Positions 60,374-64,000 of a stretch of DNA of 64,000 nucleotides are shown one piece after another; within the stretch, counting starts at the first letter, position 1; every line of letters starts with the position of its first letter. Where the stretch lies: positions 2,929,732 to 2,993,731 of the forward strand of contig LNGK01000003.1 in assembly GCA_001510575.1 (NCBI GenBank), in the 5' to 3' direction. The DNA is from Knoxdaviesia capensis (Eukaryota > Ascomycota > Sordariomycetes > Microascales > Gondwanamycetaceae). The translations under genes were made by a program, and so were the position numbers. Under the pieces are notes generated by a model. It did not search any database and was not told where the DNA came from. It saw nothing but the letters and a program-made list of their open reading frames with translations.

Positions 60374-61573
60374 CTAGTGCTGGAAGCGGGCGCGGCGGGC
60401 GCGGTCGCGCGACCGGATCAAGCGGCGCTTCGGGCTGCACTCGCCGGGCCGGGTGGCGTTGGTCAGCGCGTCGACGACGCCGTCGTAGGCGGGGTGGTGC
60501 GAGAAGTCGTCGAACCACAGCAGCGGGGCGCCCTCGCCGGCGAACACGTACGGCACCCAGCTGAACGGGTCGTAGAAGTCCCACAGCGTGACGCCGACGC
60601 AGGCGTCGACCTGCACGCACGCGCCGACGGCGTCGCTGTACACCTGCTTCTGCCACAGCAGGTTGGTCTCGTTGACCGGCATCTCGATGCGCACGTCCAG
60701 CTCGGTGAAGGCCACCTCGACGCCGAGCTCGGCGTACGAGCGCATGACGTCGATCTGCTGGTCGAGCGACGGGGCCGCGTGGGCGACGAAGTGGGCCTGC
60801 ATGCCGACGCCGTCGATGCGGATGCCGGCGTCCTGCAGCAGGCGCACGATGCGGCGCGCGCCCTCGCTCTTGGGGCCGACGCTCTCGAGGTTGTAGTCGT
60901 TGTAGTACAGCTTGGCGGCCGGGTCGACGGCGGCCGCGGTGGCGAAGGCCAGCTTGATGTAGTCCTCGCCCAGCACGTTGTAGAACACCGACTCGCGCCA
61001 CGTGCCGTCCTCGTTCAGCGCCTCGTTGACCACGTCCCACGCGTAGCACTGGCCCTTGTAGTGGCCGGCGACCGCGGTGACGTGGGCCACGATGGCGTCG
61101 GTCAGCGCCTCGGGCGTCCACTCGGTCTCTTCGACCCACGGGGCGAGCTGGCTGTGCCACACCAGCGCGTGGCACCGCAGCAGCTTGTTGGAGTCGCCGG
61201 CCAGCGAGCCGACGATGTCGCCCTCGGTGAAGTTGAACACGCCCTGTTCGGGCTCGGTGAAGAGCCACTGGGGAGGGGGGGGAAGGGGGACGGTCAGTAT
61301 GGGTCAGACACGGAGGGGAGAGGAAAGGAGGACGTCCGCCGGGAAGCGTACCTTCTGGCCGTTGGTCGGCGTGGTCTGGCCAAACTCGTCGTGGTCCTTG
61401 AAGATGTCGTCGTACAGGTTGTAGACGGAGTCGAAGCCGGCGCGTTCACGCTCGCCGGGCGAGTCGGTGGCCGAGCCGAAGTACAGCAGGCCGGCCTTGC
61501 GGGCCAGCTTGTGCAGCTGGGCCGAGGCCAGCAGCGGCATCGAGGCCGCGACGATCGACGTGGACAGACGCAT
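60374..61573 (-). CDS. Secreted endo-1,4-beta-xylanase, family GH10
   Basis: Retaining glycoside hydrolase that cuts the beta-1,4-xylan backbone in plant cell wall. Two exons: 61573-61352 and 61267-60374, giving 371 aa; the intron is 84 nt, gtacgc to cag. MRLSTSIVAASMPLLASA is a signal peptide with likely cleavage before QLHK. The mature domain shows DEFGQTTPTNGQK|WLFTEP at the usual GH10 substrate strand, HALVWHSQLAPWV, WDVVNEALNEDG with acid/base Glu156, GVGMQAHF, and AFTELDVRI with nucleophile Glu263. GVTLWDFYDPFSWVP follows. No carbohydrate-binding module is present. The C-terminal ~20 residues are Arg-rich (RRLIRSRDRARRARFQH), which is unusual for a secreted enzyme and may be a recent extension of the frame. 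The upstream region has a long dinucleotide tract. Confidence 0.93.
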
Positions 61574-61597
61574 GGTGGACTTGTTCGGATACACAGC

Positions 61598-61601
<4 letters not shown>

Positions 61602-61648
<47 letters not shown>
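61602..61648. repeat. (TG)23 microsatellite just upstream of the xylanase start
   Basis: 47 bases of uninterrupted TG, which is CA on the coding strand, located 29-75 bases before the xylanase ATG. It is followed by GA-rich imperfect repeats (about 61,663-61,735) of the form GTGAGAGAGTGAGG. Confidence 0.95.
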
Positions 61649-61650
<2 letters not shown>

Positions 61651-64000
61651 TGGCCTATACGGGTGAGAGAGGGTTAAGGGGTGAGAGAGTGAGGGTGAGA
61701 GAGTGAGGGTGAGAGAGAGAAAGAAAGAAAGAAGAAGAGCAGAGAGCTTCCCGCGAACTGATCCAGGGCTGTGGCAGCGGGACAGGCTCAGGTAATATAT
61801 ACATACACACATACACACATGTCATGTCATCTGAAGGCCCGTGTTGTGTGGTATACACACATATATATATACATATATATATGTACAGTACTGTATATAA
61901 GGCGCTCCCTCTTCTGTGAATACTGCCCCTCCGCCCTCCAGACACTTACACACACCCCCAGCAATAAGAAAAGTCCACCCTCCCTGCTTCCTGCTCAGCA
62001 CCCCTCCGGAATAACGGGAAGGCCAGGCGGGAGATTTCCCTCATTTTTCCCCAGATTTGTGCTAGCTGTTCTGGGAATAGAGGCAAGATGGAATCGGCGA
62101 GAGGAGGCTCTCTCCACACACACCAAAAGAAAGAAAAAGACAACACCCCAACGACAGCTCATTCACTTCCTTACCTCCATGTCCCTCCCATGTTCCGGGA
62201 CTATATCTCTCTCTGACGACTAGTGGAAAGTGTGCAAGACACGAAGACGCGTAAAGAAATGAGACTCCCACCTCCGAGCCATGGTTCTCCCCGCTCCCGG
62301 ACCTTGCATCAGCAAATCTTTTTTTCTTTTTTTTTTTTTTTACCAATCTCTACTTCGCTCTCATGCTTGGTCTCGGTTCTTCTCTCCGCAATTCTTTTTT
62401 TTTGGGGGGGTTCGACCGTTTACCCCGGACTGTTGCATGGGCGGTGGATCCCGGCGTGAGCATGATGGGCCGGCCATTGGCCCACCCGATAGTTACGAAA
62501 AGAAGAAAAAAACAAAAAGTGACGTCGATCGTGGAGAACCTCAGGGGGTTTTTTTTCTTTGTTGCTGTTTTTTTTTGGGTCTCTTTGGCCGGAAAACATG
62601 TGTTCGCCGAGGTTATCAAGCATTGAAGACAAGCCACAGCCAGGAAGCCGGCAATACCCTCGCAATTTGAGTGTCTCCCACACATTCTTTGTTCAGCTGC
62701 GGAGTGTCTGCATATGGATTTAGATTGCCGCCTTCTCACTCCTCGGCCGTCCGCCGTCCGACCACACATCCCGCGCACAGAGGGTTCCTGCATGTGGCAT
62801 ACCGCCCATTGTATTCAATATATGTCCACGCAGAGGACTCTGGACTCTTGAGATTCTCGCTTCAGCGACCCGTGGAATCTGGGTCCCTCCTCCCCAGTTC
62901 ACGCATTTCGTGGTTGTTGCATGTGGCCAGTCGAACCTTCACGCTGTCTCTCCCCTCAAATCTGCCCCCGTATACGTGCATGTCCCAGCAATACCAACCG
63001 TCAACTAAGAACCAGGGGGAAAAATTGCAACAACACGCCGGGAAACGGTGACATCGCGTCGGAAAAAGAAAGAAAAAAAGGTTCCCACGCGTACTAAAGA
63101 AGAAAAAAAAAATAATTCAGGAGAGAGAGAACCAGACCCAGAACCACCAGAATTAGCCGACCGGGTAAAATCACCGGGCGGGCGGTTGCCGTGCAGAAGC
63201 GTCCCGGGACCCGGGTGAAAAATGTCGTTCAAGAATTGGAGAGAGCGGAGCCATGCCAACTTGCCACTACACACGACCTGTTCTTGTTTCTGTCGTCGTT
63301 GGAGAGAGAACATCTCCAGGCCCTCCTGCGTGTGTGGTGGTGGTGGCGAACAACAGAACGCCATCTTCGCGTATCTCAGCATCACCCATCGTCATTTCCT
63401 CCCCCCGCAAAGTCTACTGACCTCTCCAAGACTCCTCACCACCGAATATACCCGGCCGTCTCCCGTTGGTCCTCCCCCCCCTGGCCCCCATGTCTTTTAT
63501 ATCCCCATTCGACAAGAGGCACAGCACAGCACAGCGAACAGCACAGAAAGCATGAAAAGCAATGCAGACCCGCGGATCCAGGCCCTGGGGCCCGACACGT
63601 TGTCTCCTCTTCCAAAAGGCAGTAGAACCTGGCTGTTGTCCCGGGTATTCTCCCCCTTGCCGACACCTCCATTCGCCAGTGCCAGTGGTCGGTGAACTTA
63701 CGTGTTAGTGTTCCTGGCGCAGCACACCACGCATGACGCCGAATCGGGTAATATCCCTTCCCCCCAAGGTCCTCCCCGTTCGTGATATACAGTACATCCA
63801 CCCTCTCTCTCCAAGCAAGGCAAAGCACCCGACAAACTTACCCGGCTTAGTATGATATGATGCATCACACTCCACCCCAAATGAGCAGAACTTAACAAGA
63901 ACCATGCGAAAGTCTCCACGCGGACGAACAAGCTTAACAGTATTGATTGAATCCACACGCCCAGACCAACAAAGAGTCTGGCTGGCTGTCTATCGGCCCC
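61649..64000. other. Xylanase upstream region and right-end spacer
   Basis: Contains the xylanase promoter, an imperfect GTGAGAGAGTGAGG array, TA-rich alternation at 61,860-61,900 including a 12-bp palindrome TACAGTACTGTA (61,884-61,895), and several poly-T and poly-A tracts (62,318-62,341, 62,395-62,403). No open frame has family-like sequence. A gene may begin past the right edge, but nothing here supports one. Confidence 0.5.

Noticed and set aside
60320..61666. 448-codon plus-strand frame across the xylanase
   Set aside because: Antisense to the GH10 exons; it ends in the translated TG microsatellite and has no domain.

Overview
This window is nuclear DNA of a filamentous ascomycete, most likely a Eurotiomycete (Eurotiales or Onygenales type). 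Coding genes carry short GT...AG introns with CTAAC-type branch sites. The housekeeping proteins are typical of Pezizomycotina, and a highly reducing polyketide synthase, a hybrid histidine kinase and a broken NLR-type gene are present. The first 3.9 kb bears the mark of repeat-induced point mutation (RIP). I cannot fix the genus. All exon structures were read by eye from splice signals, frame continuity and protein family conservation; no search was run.

Layout. 1-3930 is a RIP-destroyed transposon tract in which remnants of a gag/aspartic-protease retroelement are still readable on the minus strand. 5.2-20.3 kb is a housekeeping block: ATP synthase subunit d (ATP7, -), NAC alpha (EGD2, -), ribosomal protein eL14 (RPL14, -), the mitochondrial redox-fold protein FMP46 (+), a large uncharacterised protein with an RRM-like domain and C-terminal membrane segments (+), complex I subunit B8/NDUFA2 (-), and mitochondrial pyruvate carrier MPC2 (+). 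21.8-37.1 kb is a small secondary-metabolite locus: an 11-exon highly reducing PKS (about 2485 aa, KS-AT-DH-degenerate MT-ER-KR-ACP, -) and a divergently transcribed MFS transporter (+), with 4.7 kb without a recognisable gene between them. 38.1-42.8 kb is a single-exon hybrid histidine kinase (-). 42.8-47.1 kb has no gene but holds a striking cluster of GTACTGTAC elements. 47.1-48.5 kb is a Mpv17/PMP22-family membrane protein with unusually long introns (-). 50.5-53.7 kb is a decayed NACHT/NLR-type gene. 55.7-60.0 kb holds the divergent secretory pair YIF1 (-) and SRP receptor alpha SRP101 (+). 60.4-61.6 kb is a secreted GH10 xylanase (-) with a long CA tract just upstream of its start codon. 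61.6-64.0 kb shows no gene I can support.

How they fit together. Mitochondrial functions (ATP7, FMP46, NDUFA2, MPC2) and translation/secretion functions (EGD2, RPL14, YIF1, SRP101) dominate, and several of the intergenic regions around them share AACCCTA boxes. The PKS and MFS probably form a synthesis/export pair for an unidentified reduced polyketide; no pathway regulator or tailoring enzyme is visible beside them. The accessory parts are the retroelement tract, the PKS locus, the GTAC-motif region and the NLR relic.
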